This document shows, piece after piece, positions 35,801-48,628 of a stretch of DNA of 64,000 nt. A program made the position numbers and the translations under genes. How positions within the stretch are numbered: the first letter of the stretch is position 1; the number at the start of each line of letters is the position of its first letter. This DNA comes from Trichoplax adhaerens (Eukaryota; Placozoa; Uniplacotomia; Trichoplacea; Trichoplacidae). The notes under the pieces are model-generated. The model ran no database searches. It worked only from the letters and a program-made list of their open reading frames with translations, and had not been told where the DNA came from. Location of the stretch: NCBI RefSeq assembly GCF_000150275.1, contig NW_002060944.1, forward strand, positions 9,138,159-9,202,158. The letters run 5' to 3'.

Positions 35801-37651
35801 TCTTTACTTAATAAGATATCAACTTCGTCCTGTAAAACTTCAGAATTGCCAAACAAAGTAGTTGTGTTGTTAACAGCAGCTGCAGCTGAGTCTGTAGTAT
35901 CCATACATTCGTCTGGATCCATAGAAGAACAAGCAGCTGGTTCTTCGTGTAATAATAATAGGTCGCCATGCCTAAGATTAGAGACAAATTGATAACGTTT
36001 AAAGCTGTTGCATGGACAAAAGCATCCTCGTTTTCAGGTGATTTTTGTTGTTATCTGTACTGAGGGTTATTAACTAGCTAAATAAGTTGCATGAATGCTG
36101 TAATAGCGTAAGTTGTAAAGAATGTTCTAATCTATACGATCCATGGATTAATGCCTGGATAGGAGATATATGACTACAACTTGTGCAAGGTAGTGAATAA
36201 TAATGGCAGGCTTTAATAATTATTGTCGGTAGTACGAGTATTTACTTTATGCCAATCGAAGTCAAGGTTTTCCTAGAATTTGCAATTCGATGGTTTTTCT
36301 GACGATCTTTATATAAGGACCAGCCCACAGTTGATAAATTGAGACTATTTCTGACCTAAGTAGATAAAATAGAGGAATTGTTGTAAATGTTGAATTTAAG
36401 ACTTGGCTATAACGACGTATTGCTATATTCAGGCGTTAGCACTGTAAGAGGACGGACGACCACGTTGACCATCATTGAAAGGCTTTTATTTTATTAATTT
36501 AATTGAATTGGCAGGTTAAACTGGCGTAATGCCATCACTTGTACTTGGTTGGTGCTTTGCAGTACTTAATTTTGATACGCGTCCATAATGGACACTAGAC
36601 TATGTTATACAATCTACAGTACAGTAAGCTAAATTAATTCTTGCATTCATCAAGTTGAAACGTTTGATATATAACGTGTTGGATCAGAATGATTGCCATC
36701 GCAGTCAGCCTGCTGATATAGACGTATTTAGGTACAATTTACTTAGCAATGGCTCGCACGCTAGTCAATGAAAGTTGGACAGTTTCATGTTCAATCGAGT
36801 GAGCCTACGATCTTAATGGTGACCAAAATCAAGATGGAAAATTTTGATAGCAGTTTATGTGTTGAGGTATCAAGGAATGGCTGGATAGTAAGAAACTATT
36901 TCATACCGCATGGAATGGCAATAACGTTATAATCATTTAAGGAATATTTGCATTTTCTTAAGGTCGCTATTAAGAGGATGCTGAGGCTGGACCGTCAACA
37001 TGCACGCTTTAGAGCCGTGTAAATCAACTAACATAACTGATTGACGTTGCAGTAGCTAACTTGACTGTTGATTGTCAATACACGGCTACAAGAATCTCTT
37101 CGAGTAGCAGCAGATTGTAATTGGATTCTACGTCAAAGAGTAACATTCTTTCTTACCTCATTTAAGAAATGACCAACACTGGAAGTCGGTGGAATCTGAA
37201 TACGTTTGGTGCCTTCCTTCGACTGTATTCTGACAATCTATGGATAATAGCATTGGAATGGAATAACTTAATACGCGGGTACAGTCTCCTGTAGGAAATG
37301 TTATTTTTTCAGTTCTACAGCATGCTACTTTCAAGAAGTGATGAAATAGTAGTCAAACTTTGATCAATTTACTATCCAGACTAGCATCAATAATGTTACA
37401 ACATCGCTCTGCATTGGTATAACATGATGTAATCCTACAATCAATGGATCAATGCAACGTTGAAGTCTACTTGTATGCATGCCTATGATAGAATTGCAGT
37501 CATTCCTGTACTATAAGGTGATTTTACCGGCGCTACCTATGCTGATGATAATAGCCAGTCATTGGTGTTGTGTATTGATGATGACTAAGTAACTATTGAG
37601 GTAGTTCTCTGCAGTATCGTTGATCTGACTTACAATAGAATTTTGCGCCAT
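32847..37651 (-). CDS. NPLOC4: NPL4, ubiquitin-recognition cofactor of p97/VCP
   Basis: Seventeen exons in transcription order: 37634-37651, 37157-37237, 36246-36355, 35765-35971, 35534-35582, 35333-35427, 35129-35252, 34956-35042, 34693-34872, 34409-34607, 34231-34268, 33994-34116, 33852-33923, 33673-33768, 33412-33528, 33143-33251 and 32847-32962. All phases close and give 606 residues; human NPL4 has 608. Residues 1-75 are the UBX-like domain (MAQNSI joined to IVRIQSKEGTKRIQI, then WSLYKDRQKNH). The zf-NPL4 follows: CRHGPMGKCIHC and WPNGICTKCQPNAITLNRQ. The MPN-like core has GYLYGYYDPHKDVPLGI, AIYEPPQ, VGWIVTDL and FGSKFVTVIV. The C-terminus has FPIENRD and an NZF zinc finger, WSCQHCTFINARNDEACEMC. 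Known role: with UFD1 it delivers ubiquitylated proteins to p97 for unfolding and ER-associated degradation. The first coding exon is only 18 bp. Confidence 0.97.
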
Positions 37652-38530
37652 AACGATAGCCAACGATGGAATGGAGAAAGTCGTGCTATGGCAGTATAAT
37701 CTTGTCCACAAGGGGAAGAAACAGGTGGAATACGATAGCAAAGGAAGCGCAAGAATGTCTCTTTGTTGCTGGATTGCAAGCCTACTGTTGTCGTCCCTTT
37801 CCAAGCGCAATCCGTCAGCTACAATAGCGTTCAATCAATCAATTGGAATAAGTTTCTTGCTGGTGTTACTACTACAGGCCAAATCAAGTTGGAAAATGAG
37901 CAAAGAACTTGATGGAGCAGCCAAGTGTTGCAGTGGATACAACTGCAATCAATCAATCGTTGATCAATTTCTTATTTCCTTTTGCTTGCGGTATATTCTT
38001 TTCTGCTCGTCCGTATAATGTCTTCTAGGGGTTTCCACTGCAGTTTTGTACTCGATTGTGAACCAGTACAGGGTACGGACCGGACCGGATCGGGACGGCA
38101 CCGGTACCGTAGTGTGTCGCACGAGTCCCTAGTACTGAACGTTGTCGTCCTATCGACTAGCGAGCGACAACGGTACCGTAGTGTCAAACATCAGTCCGGT
38201 ACGGAATCGTCACGGTGACGTGTGCTGATTGATGGTGACGCAAACAATCGGCTGCGCTAATAGAAATAGCTTAAGGGTAAACGCGATCATACGACAGGAC
38301 CAACGAGTCTGTACTAGACCTGACTGCTGGTCAAGGATGAAAACCTTCTTGATTACTGTACTCAGTACTGTACACTCTGCACTCTAGACTGTACAGTCTA
38401 CAGAACAGTATGTCCGCCATTTTTCGGCGTATAAATTAGCGGACATCAAACACTTTTTCTTTCCTATTTTTATACAAAATATACATCAATCGATACAGGA
38501 AGAGTTCAACCACAACATTTCACCATTCAA
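37652..38530. other. Spacer with CGG-rich and palindromic sequence, no gene seen
   Basis: A locally GC-rich stretch at about 38070-38180 has near-repeats of CGGTACCGTAGTGT and GGACCGGACCGG. A cluster of GTACTG/ACAGTC palindromes lies at about 38355-38410. Just before 38531 there is GTCCGCCATTTTTCGGCG followed by GTATAAATTAG, which resembles a core promoter. Confidence 0.4.
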
Positions 38531-39033
38531 ATGAACGGAAAACGTCAAACTCCTTCACAATTATTAGTGAAAGTACCAAAAGATTTACAGTACAAAGTAA
38601 AACATGGGTTTTTTAGATCGATACGATCCATTGTCATTGTCAGATGGATTTTAGATGGCTTTCACTCAGTAAGTCAAGTGGAAACGCCAGAAAAAATAGA
38701 AAGCCTGCACTTTTGGGGGGCTCTGGCATCCACTTCCTATTCCACTCTCTCTCCATTTCGGATGGTAGAGTACCTTGAAAAGAAATCGAGAATAAACTGC
38801 CAGGTTCATTTTGTACTTTATGATACTGTACACATACAGTGGCAGAAACGTTGCCATAGTATTCGATAGCAGTAAACCATTATCCCATACAACTGTATCA
38901 CGCTTGACTACTGTACGGGTCAGTATGTTACATCGGAAAGGCTTGCCAGGGAGCGGACAATGTCTGGACGGAAACCGGATGCAATAATCCATATTGCTAT
39001 GTCAACTTCCCATTTCGAACATTCAATGACGAG
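38531..39033 (+). CDS. Tentative two-exon start of an unrecognised gene
   Basis: A possible first exon at 38531-38596 (MNGKRQTPSQLLVKVPKDLQ, then YK) ends at a good donor AAA|GTAAAA. A second stretch, 38950-39033, reads GADNVWTETGC then NNPYCYVNFPFRTFNDE. It is flanked by TTGCCAG and GAG|GTAAATAC and joins in phase 0. A promoter-like sequence precedes it. I cannot name the product and found no later exon or stop that fits. Without splicing, the first frame runs to 38869 with low-quality residues. It may be a partial gene, a decayed one, or chance. Confidence 0.3.
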
Positions 39034-39475
39034 GTAAATACTTTCCAAAAATGGAGCATTTTGCTGCATGGATACTTGAACTAGCAGTCAATCTTAGAAT
39101 TAAGCTCTTACTATTTCCAATCCATGACTACCAATGATCATGGTGGTACAAGTAGGGGATCAAGTAGGTTGTTTTTTGGCAACGATGATTGAAAATATCG
39201 GCCAAATGCTAACCAAAATGGCCTACCGGAATAATGTACACTACTTATGTAATCTACTATGATAAAGGATGCATTTTTAGAATAATCAAGGACTTTAATT
39301 GACCCTTTTCAATTAAAGGCATGGGTAATTCTACTAATGCTCTATAATTATGGAATGCAATTCAACTCAATTACCATCGTATCGGATGCTCATATAAAGT
39401 AATTTATGCAAAATGGCGAGCGATCATTAGGAGCTACTATAGAGTACATACTGTACGTCAATCCGCGTATGTAAA

Positions 39476-39619
39476 TCACTCAGATAGAGCAGCTAATGCC
39501 AAAATCTCAACACAACGATCAAATAGTTGTCTGTTGAAATAAAATACTGTGGTAGAGGGGCGAGTAGACAAGCTCTGTACCTCACAACTAGCCCAAGCAT
39601 ATGTAGAATCGGAGATGTA
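39476..39619 (-). CDS. Tentative 3' exons of an unrecognised minus-strand gene
   Basis: Two exons fit in phase: 39581-39619 (TSPILHMLGLVV) and 39476-39530 (RQLFDRCVEILALAALSE stop). The second has a strong acceptor TTTTATTTCAACAG. The residues are helix-like and protein-like, but upstream exons were not found and I recognise no family. A competing plus-strand frame crosses the same bases. Confidence is low. Confidence 0.25.
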   Translation of the reverse strand, partial: YISDSTYAWASCEVQSLSTRPSTTVFYFNRQLFDRCVEILALAALSE

Positions 39620-41026
39620 CTGCATCAGTCCTGCCAAGAGTTGGTAAAAGTCAAAATCATTCATCACCATTCTCACTATACTGTACAGGTATTACAGTGC
39701 ATTTGTGACCTCTACGATTCTGACGGTGATTTTATTGTAGAGTTAAATGCACAGATTGTCAAATGAAGCATGTAGTAACATAGTAGTAACTTACAACAAC
39801 TCGGACAGACACAAAAATCTTATTTTAGATTTCAACCTACAGTTGTGTGGTAATAGATGGCTAGAGAAACCACGCAACACTTGTGTAAAAATTAGAGAGA
39901 TTTATAAATAAATAAATATACTTTATTTCTCGCTTCATATTGCGCAGCCAACGAGCTGTAGCGCTATGGCATACTGTTCATATTTCATAGCATACCAAAG
40001 GATGATAAACATATGGTAACCGTCAGCTTAAAAAGCACTTCTGGGAATAAGTATCAGTAGAATAGAGCAATGGAATGCCAGTATTCGTGATGCATTTCTA
40101 CTCTTATAGTCACGCCAGATCGATCGCGCTAGACAACCAAGGAATAGTGACTGTATTCGTACATTTTGTAATTTTTCCATTATTAATACTGTACAAGAGA
40201 AATGTATTTTTCTCTCTACTGTACTGAACATAATTTTAAGACTATAAATGACACGAGCTTATATGCATAATAAGAATAAATCAAAACCTAGCTTAAAAGA
40301 TGAAAAAGCAAGAAAGAAGGAGCAACTATCGTATTTCATATGATACAAGAATCATCATTTTTAACGACGAGAAGGAATATACGCGTATAGTCACTGAGCT
40401 ACGCAAGAAATACTTGGCAATATGATTCATTTATCATCATCTTTTATTGAATAGCATCCACAGTGAATTAACTGTATGATCATGAAACGCCAATTTATCC
40501 TACTAACATTGGTTATTAGCATAAATTTAGGCTCGAATTGAGTGCAAATATAAGGAATTTAGTTATTGCAAGAAATTGTTCGAAATTGGCATAAAGTTAA
40601 TTAGTCTTAATTTGTAGCAATAATTTCATACTTGCACGAGATCAAATGGAACGGTATTTTTATACTGTATTTCTATAGCAAATTGAAATATAATAATAAT
40701 ATTAAATCATTCGAGGGTGATACAAATACTTTGCATACCAGGGTTTCCTTTCGTAACTATTTCGTAGTACATTGACTACTTCCGGTATTAAGAAAAGATT
40801 ATAAAAATGATTGATGAAAGGGAAAAAAAAATTACTATCTTAGCAAAGCCAATAAAGAAATGTAAACCATTTAATTATAATAGTTAAGTACGCGCTGAAT
40901 GAGGCGTAACTTAAAAATTCTTGGAGTGAATAATAGCAGGCATTTATCAATATTGCCAAGTTACCACCAGAAAGAGATCCGGTGCGATATCATTTCTAAT
41001 TAAATTCATTTGAGCATCAGATGTCC
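39620..41026. other. Spacer 3' of the RUN-PDZ-PTB gene, no firm gene
   Basis: There are AT-rich frames on both strands. Minus-strand exon-like pieces near 40945-41055 and 40730-40790 have splice-like ends, but their phases do not join to the neighbouring gene. Confidence 0.35.
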
Positions 41027-44000
41027 TTAAAACAGTTGCAGTACGAGTAACTCTGGAAAGAATACTATATTGACCATCATGGCATTATAGGATAAAGCAA
41101 CAACAGTACTTATTTTCCTAGACGTAAAAAGGGATTCAATTTCTTGCATGTCAACATTATATATATATCAAATACGTCAAGAGTGTTATATATCTGCGAC
41201 TGTAACATTACATTAATATTAAGTGTATTGGTGCTAATTTAAAAAGCTACACAGACCAACAAGTTCGTGAAAATCCTTCCACTAGATAAAAAAGCAGAAT
41301 AAAATATTATAACGCTACCTAAGCATCATTTGATGACGATCACGCAAGTAAGAGTTCATTTCTACATATATTAGCGGTGATAAATACTTATCGCATACCT
41401 AAATAGCCAAGTAATGCCTTAGCCTGTTGAAAAATAATAATGATTGAATAAATATTAACATGGTTCTTTACTAATCTTTCGAAAATATTGAAAAATTTAG
41501 CTTATATCATGATACAAGTCAAATCCACGTATAGAGTTTTGACTAGATTATTTACCATTTCTTCAGATACGGCTTTAAATACATGGCAAGTAAAATTTTT
41601 TGATATGGTACATGTTGTGTCTCTGTCAGTGTATATACGTATACATCAAGTTAAGGGCATAAAAATGAAGTTAGTTAAACAAAAATGTTGCACCATTTAC
41701 CCAGCAATAAACGCAAAGAGGCCCGGATGGTACGTTAGTCGACCACATGATGAAATCTCCGTATAAGAAAAGCGCAGGACAGGCTTAAAAATTGTAAAGT
41801 GAAAAGCTTTATCACTTACTTTATATTGCACAATAAACAAGTTTCCTGCAAATATATCTGTTGCATTATTTCAACTTATACGAGATGCTTCGTAACGTTA
41901 GATTAACTTCAATGGCTTAAAAATAAATAAAAACTATAATACTTACCTCATTGCTGGATTTACTTCTTGCTGTTAGATATCCTTCATTAAGTTCAATTGA
42001 AACCGGCTGTCAATGGAAAAGAATAATAGCTTGTAGATAGATTACTGATATAATATTTGCATGATGGTAATAATCACCACGCTCTACTCATAAGATCGAT
42101 CTGCAATGGCTTTGGCTGGGCTAATTAAACAACTTAAGATTATTTATAAAAGCCTACCGTATCTGGTTTCTGTTGATTGATTACTTCCTTAATTCCTTCT
42201 TCAATATAGGCCTTATCACCTTTATTCCCCATATTTGTACTTCCTACATAGACGACTGAGAAAAGATTGCCATCATCCGGAGCTTGTACTGGTGTTTCAT
42301 CTAAGCTAGGTAACGGGCAACATTCACCATTTGCATCTGGTATTTGCTGAGATTTGGATTTAGGAATCTCTTGGCCGACAACCAAATTATCGCTTTTGAA
42401 AATTTGATCTAGTCGACGAGTGATTGGATCAAAGGGCATTCCATTGGATAAATTTTTCTGTTGATATAATAACCAATAATCTTTAATATCATCAACCATA
42501 AAACTTTTATCTACTATCCAGACGATATTAGTATTAAAATTAAAATAATCGGGCTATTACTAATTTGGTCTTCGAGGCGAGAAATTCACTTACTATAATA
42601 TATCTACAAGCAGAAAATTGCAGTAAATAGTATAGCGTTTTACAATTAGTAATTTTACTACCAACCTTGATAATAAGAATTGGAATACTTTGATCTTGAT
42701 ACTTTCGTAGAATTGAATTAATCTGAAATAGTATACAACTATTTTGATAAGTATGTTTGCTTCATTCCAGTTGATACCATTTAATCCTACTTGTTTCTAT
42801 TTAGTAAATGTAATAGCTACTTGCCGTTCCAACTCTGACCATATAAAGGCTTTCACCGAAAACTTGATCTAATATATCTCCGGGTTCTATACCGGTGTCA
42901 GATGCTGGTGATTGCGGCTGAATTTTAACTACAACAGCACGGTTATCTATATGTCTAAAATATAATCCATAAAAGAAATTTCATAAGATACCTTTGTGAT
43001 CAAATAAACATGAATACAAAGTATTTTAACAACGGCAAATCTAAAGTTCATGATCTAGCATGTAATGTAATATCACAATAATTATTGCTTGTAGACGATA
43101 GAAATTTTTGGTTAGTGGAGGGTTATAATTATTCATAAATAAATATTTGATGACGACGTATTCCATGAGTAACTACAAGTGCTTTAATTACCTGACTAAA
43201 ATTCCGATATCGGTAGAGTAAGGCAATTGAACTAATTTTTGCACCTATGTGAAAAAACAGATATTTTTAAATCTTATTTAAAATTATTCTTTTAGCTAAT
43301 AAAATTGTAGGATACTGACAAATCAAGATATAAATGTTAACTGTCTGTTATCACAATAAGCACTAATTTTTTGCTAAAATATGTCTTATATTTACAGGAA
43401 TTATCCAACTTTCATCCAGGAAGCTAACATTCTAAAATGAGAGTGATAATTAACACGCATTACGTATTATCTAAATAACAACTGAATTCAAAATGATCAA
43501 ATATAGTAAATTTGACTTACAGCTAGTGTGAGATCAAACGTCATGTCAGATACTTGATTCAGTATGTCTAATAAATTTTCTAAATAGAATAATATTCTCC
43601 TTTAATTATTCATATCTAGTAGGGATACCACTTACTACTGACAGATATAGCAGTGCCTCGTAATAATGATATGGTTCAAATTATAGTCATGCAGAAAGAA
43701 GAAATCTATTGTAACTGCAGTGCTTACGTCTAACTGAATGGGATAAAAGGATTGAATCAGGTTCATACCACTGAAAGTAAAAATTAATCAAAGTTAACAT
43801 TTTCATTGAAAGATTTCAGAAGAAGAGAATGTAAGTGATGGTGTTTTGTACAACTAGATATTTGTTAGAACAAATCACCAATTTTGCCTACCGATGTTAC
43901 AAGAGTACTATCCGCTATAGTCTGGACAACATTAGCTAGTAATCCTTTCGTCAGTGCTAAACGAATGAAAGCTCGACCGCGACCTTGATAAGTTTTTAAC

Positions 44001-45251
44001 TAAGTATAGAATTATAAAATGTGTGAAATGTTCGTTCAACAAATTGAGATTATGATTTATGGATTAATACTGGTTAATTCTAAAACAGTATTCTAAAATT
44101 GAGTTTTCTATTCTTAGAGCGATATTACTGCCAAGTATGATCTTAATATAAAAAATTGATTATAGTATAGCGGTCTGTAGAATAATTTAAGTCTCTTTTA
44201 AAAAGATTGTTGTAATCAATTTTCATGTACTTACCTTATTGCACCTTTTTATACGTTCAGTAATGTCATCAAAAAACTTTGATAAACTAAGTCATGAGAT
44301 AAATCAGAGCTTAAAACAATATCATTAAAAAACTTGATAAACTGCTTTATGAAAGAAATCAGAGTACAGTTGTACATTAGATTATTTACTCTTAAAAATT
44401 ACTAACATAGCTGGTAAACAAAACTGTTGTACTACTTACTGTCGACTGTTACAATGCTTGGATAAAGTTAAAAATAATTGCCATATTTCAAGTTTGCTAA
44501 CGCCAAATAAGGATCGACGTGATGCTACATTAAAGATTGAAATGAGTTAGATATATTCAATATTTACTGTGCCTATACATGTATAACATAACTGAAATTT
44601 TAAAATCTGATCTAACTTGTCATAACCAGTGATAAACAAACAATGAAACTCTGCCTCATTATGGGGCATCTCAGTTCGTAGACAAACAAACTAATCATTA
44701 CTACCACATTTAAAAAAGTATGGGTCTAGAATAATTTTACGTACATTATTGTAGATGGCAGAGTTTTGATATTATCGTTTGCAATCTTTATGAGTAAACC
44801 ATTAGTGACTGAAATAGACTACCTGGCTAACTATCATATGCAGTATATAGCAGAACTAAGCCTAACTTAAAATTGCTAAATACCGCATGTACAATCGTAA
44901 CTATACAACATGTTATATCACTGGTTGGTATTCAATCGCTATGTATAAATCATAGCACAAATAAGCAGATAAATAATAGAATTACAGTCAACAAGCAAAA
45001 ATTGCCATACTACCTTTAAGTCGACAAAGCAGAACTTCTTCAAGGCGGTTACAAAATAGGGGAAGGTGTCCATTTTGATCGGTAATGATTACACTACTTT
45101 TATCTTCACTTTCCCACGATCGACATAATTCTCGCCATGAAGCTAAATTACGAAGAGAATAAGAATTATTATTACATTCCGGCAAACAAAGATGTGATTG
45201 CTGTCCACATTTACGTCGTCTAGGAGATTCTAAGAGTACATCGGTTTCCAT
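41027..45251 (-). CDS. RUN-PDZ-PTB multidomain adaptor protein
   Basis: Sixteen exons in transcription order: 45014-45251, 44440-44524, 44235-44286, 43892-43999, 43728-43770, 43521-43579, 43396-43431, 43192-43244, 42825-42954, 42666-42722, 42158-42553, 41947-42006, 41701-41783, 41556-41622, 41399-41423 and 41027-41052. All phases close, giving 505 residues. Residues ~60-205 are a RUN domain: LFCNRLEEVLLCRL, SLFGVSKLEIWQLF, GRGRAFIRLAL and WYEPDSILL. Residues ~207-287 are a PDZ domain: DIGILVRHIDNRAVVVKIQP, GIEPGDILDQV and ILIIK. After a linker, residues ~380-497 are a PTB domain: FSVVYVGSTNMGNKGDKAY, EISSCGRL, HPGLFAFIAG and FTCHVFKA. RUN domains usually bind small GTPases; PDZ and PTB domains bind peptide motifs in tails of membrane proteins. 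This suggests a cortical trafficking or signalling adaptor (inference). The last 8-residue exon is less certain. One intron uses a GC donor. Confidence 0.85.
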
Positions 45252-48200
45252 TTGAATACAAACATTTTACACTTTGCATGAAAAAACAGTTGAAGAACGG
45301 TAAACTTCATTGCGGGCTGATAATGTCATGTACAGCTTAATGAAAAAAACGATTCATGGCTGATTGCTGATCCGATACATCGCCTGCTGATGTTTACGAT
45401 ATAGTAGACATAATTCTTATCACGGCCATATCAATAGAGCGTACGTATACGAATTTACTAATCGTTGGCAAAATAACCTACAATTTTATAGACTATCGTT
45501 TCAGGAAGGGTAAAGATTGCTTATGCATGATCACATACCGCTTAATATAGTAATCAAATATACTGTAAACGTAGTGGCATAACTGCGAAACCCGGAGGCA
45601 AAGATATAGAGTGCCGTTATGATTTGTTGACGATACCGTCTTGATTGAAATTGTTGTTGAAAGTCTCAACAGAGAAACATCACTGATGAAGAGAGTGAAA
45701 TTTATTGCCGCTGTGGATCCTACTGTACGTTTGATTCATTGGAATGGGTCCTAACTCCATCATCTTGATCAGAGGAAGTTACTACTACGGGTCTTCTTTT
45801 AGTAGTCCATGCTACTACGTATAGTTCTACCTGAGTTTGGATTGCTGCTCGCTGCTGGACATTAACTTTTCCCGTAGGAACAGACTTCAAATAGAAAGTG
45901 TCAATTGTAACTACTGTAATCCTATCGTCATTGACGCTATCAATTCTTAACATTACAACTTTGTAATTAGGAATTGCAATTGTTACAAAGTTCCTTGCTT
46001 GGTTAATCTGGCACAGGATGATGACATAACATCATCGAAAACTACTATGGATCAGTCTACAATTGGAACTGTATTACAGTTGGAAGAGAAGTCTTCCACT
46101 CAAATCTGAGCGCTTACGCTTGATGATTATGGATCAAGAAATGAATCGTTGCTTTCCAATAGAAACAGTTTTCTAACTTGTGTTCATGGTATCATCAACA
46201 GAATTAAAATAAATAACGTTGCTATCAAGTCAATATACTGGTAATTTAGACAAGATACATGTATTATTCTATTGAGATCTTGAATGCTTAGTCAATTCAA
46301 TTTTTTGATTGTCTAAATTCAATTTAGGATATTGTCACGCGAACCTTGACGAGAGCTTTAGCTGCTGAAGCAATGGATGCCAAGTAGAAAACACCTAAGA
46401 TAGGTAGATTGTACTCGCAATCGATACAACTATAAGATACGCCTAGATCAATATTTTACTCGTCTGCATTTTATCTTTTTAATTAATCAATACACGTATT
46501 GGCGGTATTGCCGATTGATTGATTATACGAGTAATTACTACATTTCCCTTTAGCCATTAATATCCAATTATACAGGAGACAATGCTGATATTGCTAGGCT
46601 TTATAGCGAGATAGTGTTCACATTTCAGAGTTTAGGATAACTTTTTTTGTATGATAGAAAATCTTGAGCTATGAAATTGTAGGAGAATGGGTCAATTTCA
46701 ATCTCCAATCACTGAACAATATTCCGCAAGCTTTCATGAATTATTTTGATTATACGGGTATACGAATATTGCACTTGTATACGTATTTGCTAATTATAAT
46801 GATCCTAATGAAAGTGATTGAAGTAATACAAACAACAGCCAAATCAGGTTGAAAGTCACAAAATGGAGGCAATATTATTCCATCTAGTCTATTTTTTTTA
46901 TAGCCATGAACATTATTTAAAGGTGGCTGTTCCCTTTTTAAGCGCTTTGTATCATAGTAGAATCAGAGACTCTTAAGTTAAAACCCTCCTATTCCACTTT
47001 CCAATTTTAAAGGGAAATTGAGATGAGGGCGGTGTAGCAGTATCGGCTGAGTTTGTATCATTTTGGCAAGTGGAAAAGGGTGTAGTAGTCTCTAGTAAAA
47101 TGTATAGTATTTGTAAAAGCAAGCAAATTTATTTAGCATTAGAGATGATGATGCGATAAGATAAAATTATTAAAAATTTTATTATCTATTTATTGATTTT
47201 TGACCTTTTGATCTTGGGGAAAGTTGTTACGATTACACTTAACGCACTACGGCATTGTTGACTGTATTTTTAAGTCGATTTATGATCGAATAATCCATGC
47301 AGGAGACGGATTCAATAAGGTCAATTTAGGTCTACATTGAGGATCTCCATCGATCTCCAGTAGATCCAATTATCATCCTACGATGGAATGATTGATGAGA
47401 TATGGAAAAATGGCGAGGATCGACGGCTGAAAGTGAGTAACTTATCGCGATGTTACTGTTGCCTTCATAGACAGCGGGTGATCAGCAAGACATTTTTTAG
47501 GCCTGCACCGCATATTCTTGAACTCGCTTCAAGGGGGACTCAAGTCTATCGATCGTATCCGATCGCCTTTCAACTTTGGCCCCAATGAAGGATCAACATG
47601 GCCGATGATTATCGCCACGATCGGCCTGTGCAAACACGAGCTAAATAATAAATTAACACCTACCTTCGAAACGGCTAACAATATTGATCGGTGTACCCAT
47701 AACAATCCTTAAGTCGAGCTACAACAATCTGCTAGTAAATTCCAATCAATCACCATGACTTGCTATCATCACGATGGAGGAAATCATGCCAACTTTTATG
47801 CATATCGTTGGACTAGTATTGCCGTAGCATGAAAACTACCTATTATCGCTATCATCGATACTGCCTACGGTAGCTGTTGATATGATTCGATGACAAATAA
47901 TCAATCACGAATAGCAATCAGGCCCAGTGGCTTAGCCATATGTTTAGTTAATGACGAAATCTTCGTGGGTAATCATTTTGCCTTGTCCTAGTTGTCGTCT
48001 ACTAACTGAAACTGCAGCGACGATTACATGGTGTAGACTGCGATTCGGAGTGAATGGTTCTGTAGTGAGATGCGAAATAATCATCGCATTGACGTTGTAT
48101 TCAAAATTCTTATTCTTCATCGCTCTATATGGAGTCTACTAGTACAAGCTACTGACACAAACACTGTATAGTCGAGGCAGTCTGTATTTATTGCTGGCTG

Positions 48201-48628
48201 CATCTTTGTAGATCGATTTGTGCTGCTTACAGGATAAAATGGACTCGAATTGGGAAAGGCTTCTTGATGAACAACAAGTGGGAAAATTAGTGAATATACA
48301 GCATAATTAATCTCAAGTTAACTTCTCGTTGGACGACATTGCAGCAACTGGTTCACGATGCCATGGACAACTGGACCTGCCACTGTCCTCGGATGGACGG
48401 ACTTTTCATACCAGAGAAGGCTAAAAATGTGGAAAAATAGTTACTCAGTACAGATCTTTCGTCTTTGTTTTCTAAATCACTCGTATTAATTTGAATAACA
48501 TTCATGATCTGATTGAACTGCTTCTAAGCAGAACTTAGTAGCAGGCAATGGAATGCATTGGAATATTACTTCATTTAGAAAAAATCAGTCCATTCAAAAT
48601 CGACTATCTGCCTATTTGTCATAAAGGA
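45252..48628. other. Intergenic, no confident gene
   Basis: A minus-strand 77-codon frame (45720-45953, MLRIDSVNDDRIT...) has normal composition but no recognisable domain and no splice partner. Exon-like plus-strand pieces occur at about 45669-45721 and 46327-46386; the latter ends in LTRALAAEAMDAK and a stop. They cannot be joined in phase. The rest is AT-rich. Confidence 0.35.

Noticed and set aside
36555-36600. NPL4 exon ending RIKIK with donor at GTACTGC
   Set aside because: It has an upstream stop and no acceptor. The true exon, 36246-36355 (WSLYKDRQKNH... GIK), fits phase and family.
41824-41849. Extra exon of the RUN-PDZ-PTB gene with a good GTAAGT donor (ETCLLCNIK)
   Set aside because: Including it breaks the phase of the next exon. 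Splicing 41947 directly to 41783 keeps the frame and restores a continuous PTB strand PVLRFSYTEISSC.
45720-45953. 77-codon minus-strand frame as a confirmed gene
   Set aside because: Start and stop exist, but there is no domain, signal peptide, splice partner or upstream promoter evidence. I left it as a note in the spacer entry.
46327-46386. Plus-strand exon ending LTRALAAEAMDAK stop
   Set aside because: It has a good acceptor and protein-like residues, but no upstream exon joins in phase and I recognise no family.
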